From Nectonema munidae (lineage: Eukaryota > Nematomorpha > Nectonematoida > Nectonematidae), in NCBI GenBank assembly GCA_030549495.1, contig JAUIRK010001051.1, positions 248,001 to 312,000 on the forward strand: a stretch of 64,000 nt of DNA. The letters run 5' to 3'. Position numbers and translations under genes: made by a program. Positions within the stretch are counted from its first letter, which is position 1. Each line of letters begins with the position of its first letter. Below the pieces are notes generated by a model that was given only the letters and a program-made list of their open reading frames with translations, did not search any database and was not told the origin of the DNA. Shown piece by piece: positions 63,879 to 64,000 of the stretch.

Positions 63879-64000
63879 ACCCGTGTTAGGAGTCGAAAAA
63901 GGCTTAGTCTCATTCTCCACCTACACTTCACTAACACTTAACAGAATGATTCAATTAAGATATAGCATTTGAAAATATTGAAAGAAATTTTTGCGGCAAA

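Overview
The window is a stretch of an AT-rich animal nuclear genome (very roughly two thirds A+T by eye). Spliced host genes with 2-6 kb introns, a metazoan-type P5B ATPase, tRNA-derived SINEs, an APE-type LINE, and hAT, pogo/Tigger and piggyBac-like DNA elements all point to an invertebrate metazoan. An arthropod or another repeat-rich, AT-rich invertebrate would fit, but nothing seen here fixes the phylum.

Host genes I can support, left to right: (1) a terminal coding exon running in from the left edge (3-299, +); (2) a convergent small terminal exon or gene (813-995, -) with a poly(A) signal; (3) an intronless FAD synthase of 221 aa (3182-3847, +); (4) a three-exon REXO4-type DEDDh RNA exonuclease (13460 down to 4476, -), whose last 39-codon exon lies 6.2 kb from the second exon; (5) a tiny terminal exon of an unidentified gene (38884-38949, -); (6) an intronless cysteinyl-tRNA synthetase of 727 aa (40271-42454, -); (7) an intronless stand-alone WRN-type DEDDy exonuclease of 233 aa (45150-45851, -); (8) the first part of a P5B (ATP13A) transport ATPase (55174-57105 joined to 62703-63122, +), which runs off the right edge.

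Most of the rest is transposon-derived. 15.5-17.8 kb holds a ZBED5/FAM200-type hAT remnant and a decayed coding stretch split by a SINE. 18.5-21.7 kb is an almost intact non-LTR retrotransposon. 22.3-24.1 kb holds a second, degraded LINE fragment. 25.2 kb is a perfect (GT)146 microsatellite. 27.5-29.5 kb carries duplicated blocks, including a CENPB-type helix-turn-helix from a pogo element. 31.4-33.0 kb is a second ZBED5-type hAT remnant. 33.2-36.2 kb is a full-length hAT element with a perfect 8-bp target-site duplication and other elements nested in it. The ATPase intron contains a Tigger element with TA target sites, a SINE, a piggyBac-like MITE and a hAT-type MITE.

The host genes are housekeeping functions (flavin cofactor synthesis, RNA and DNA 3' processing, tRNA charging, lysosomal/endosomal cation or polyamine transport). 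They do not form an operon or an evident pathway. I found no sign of a novel multi-gene system. The most informative observations are the recovered REXO4 exon, the TTAA-flanked MITE family, the nested hAT element and the duplicated pogo helix-turn-helix.
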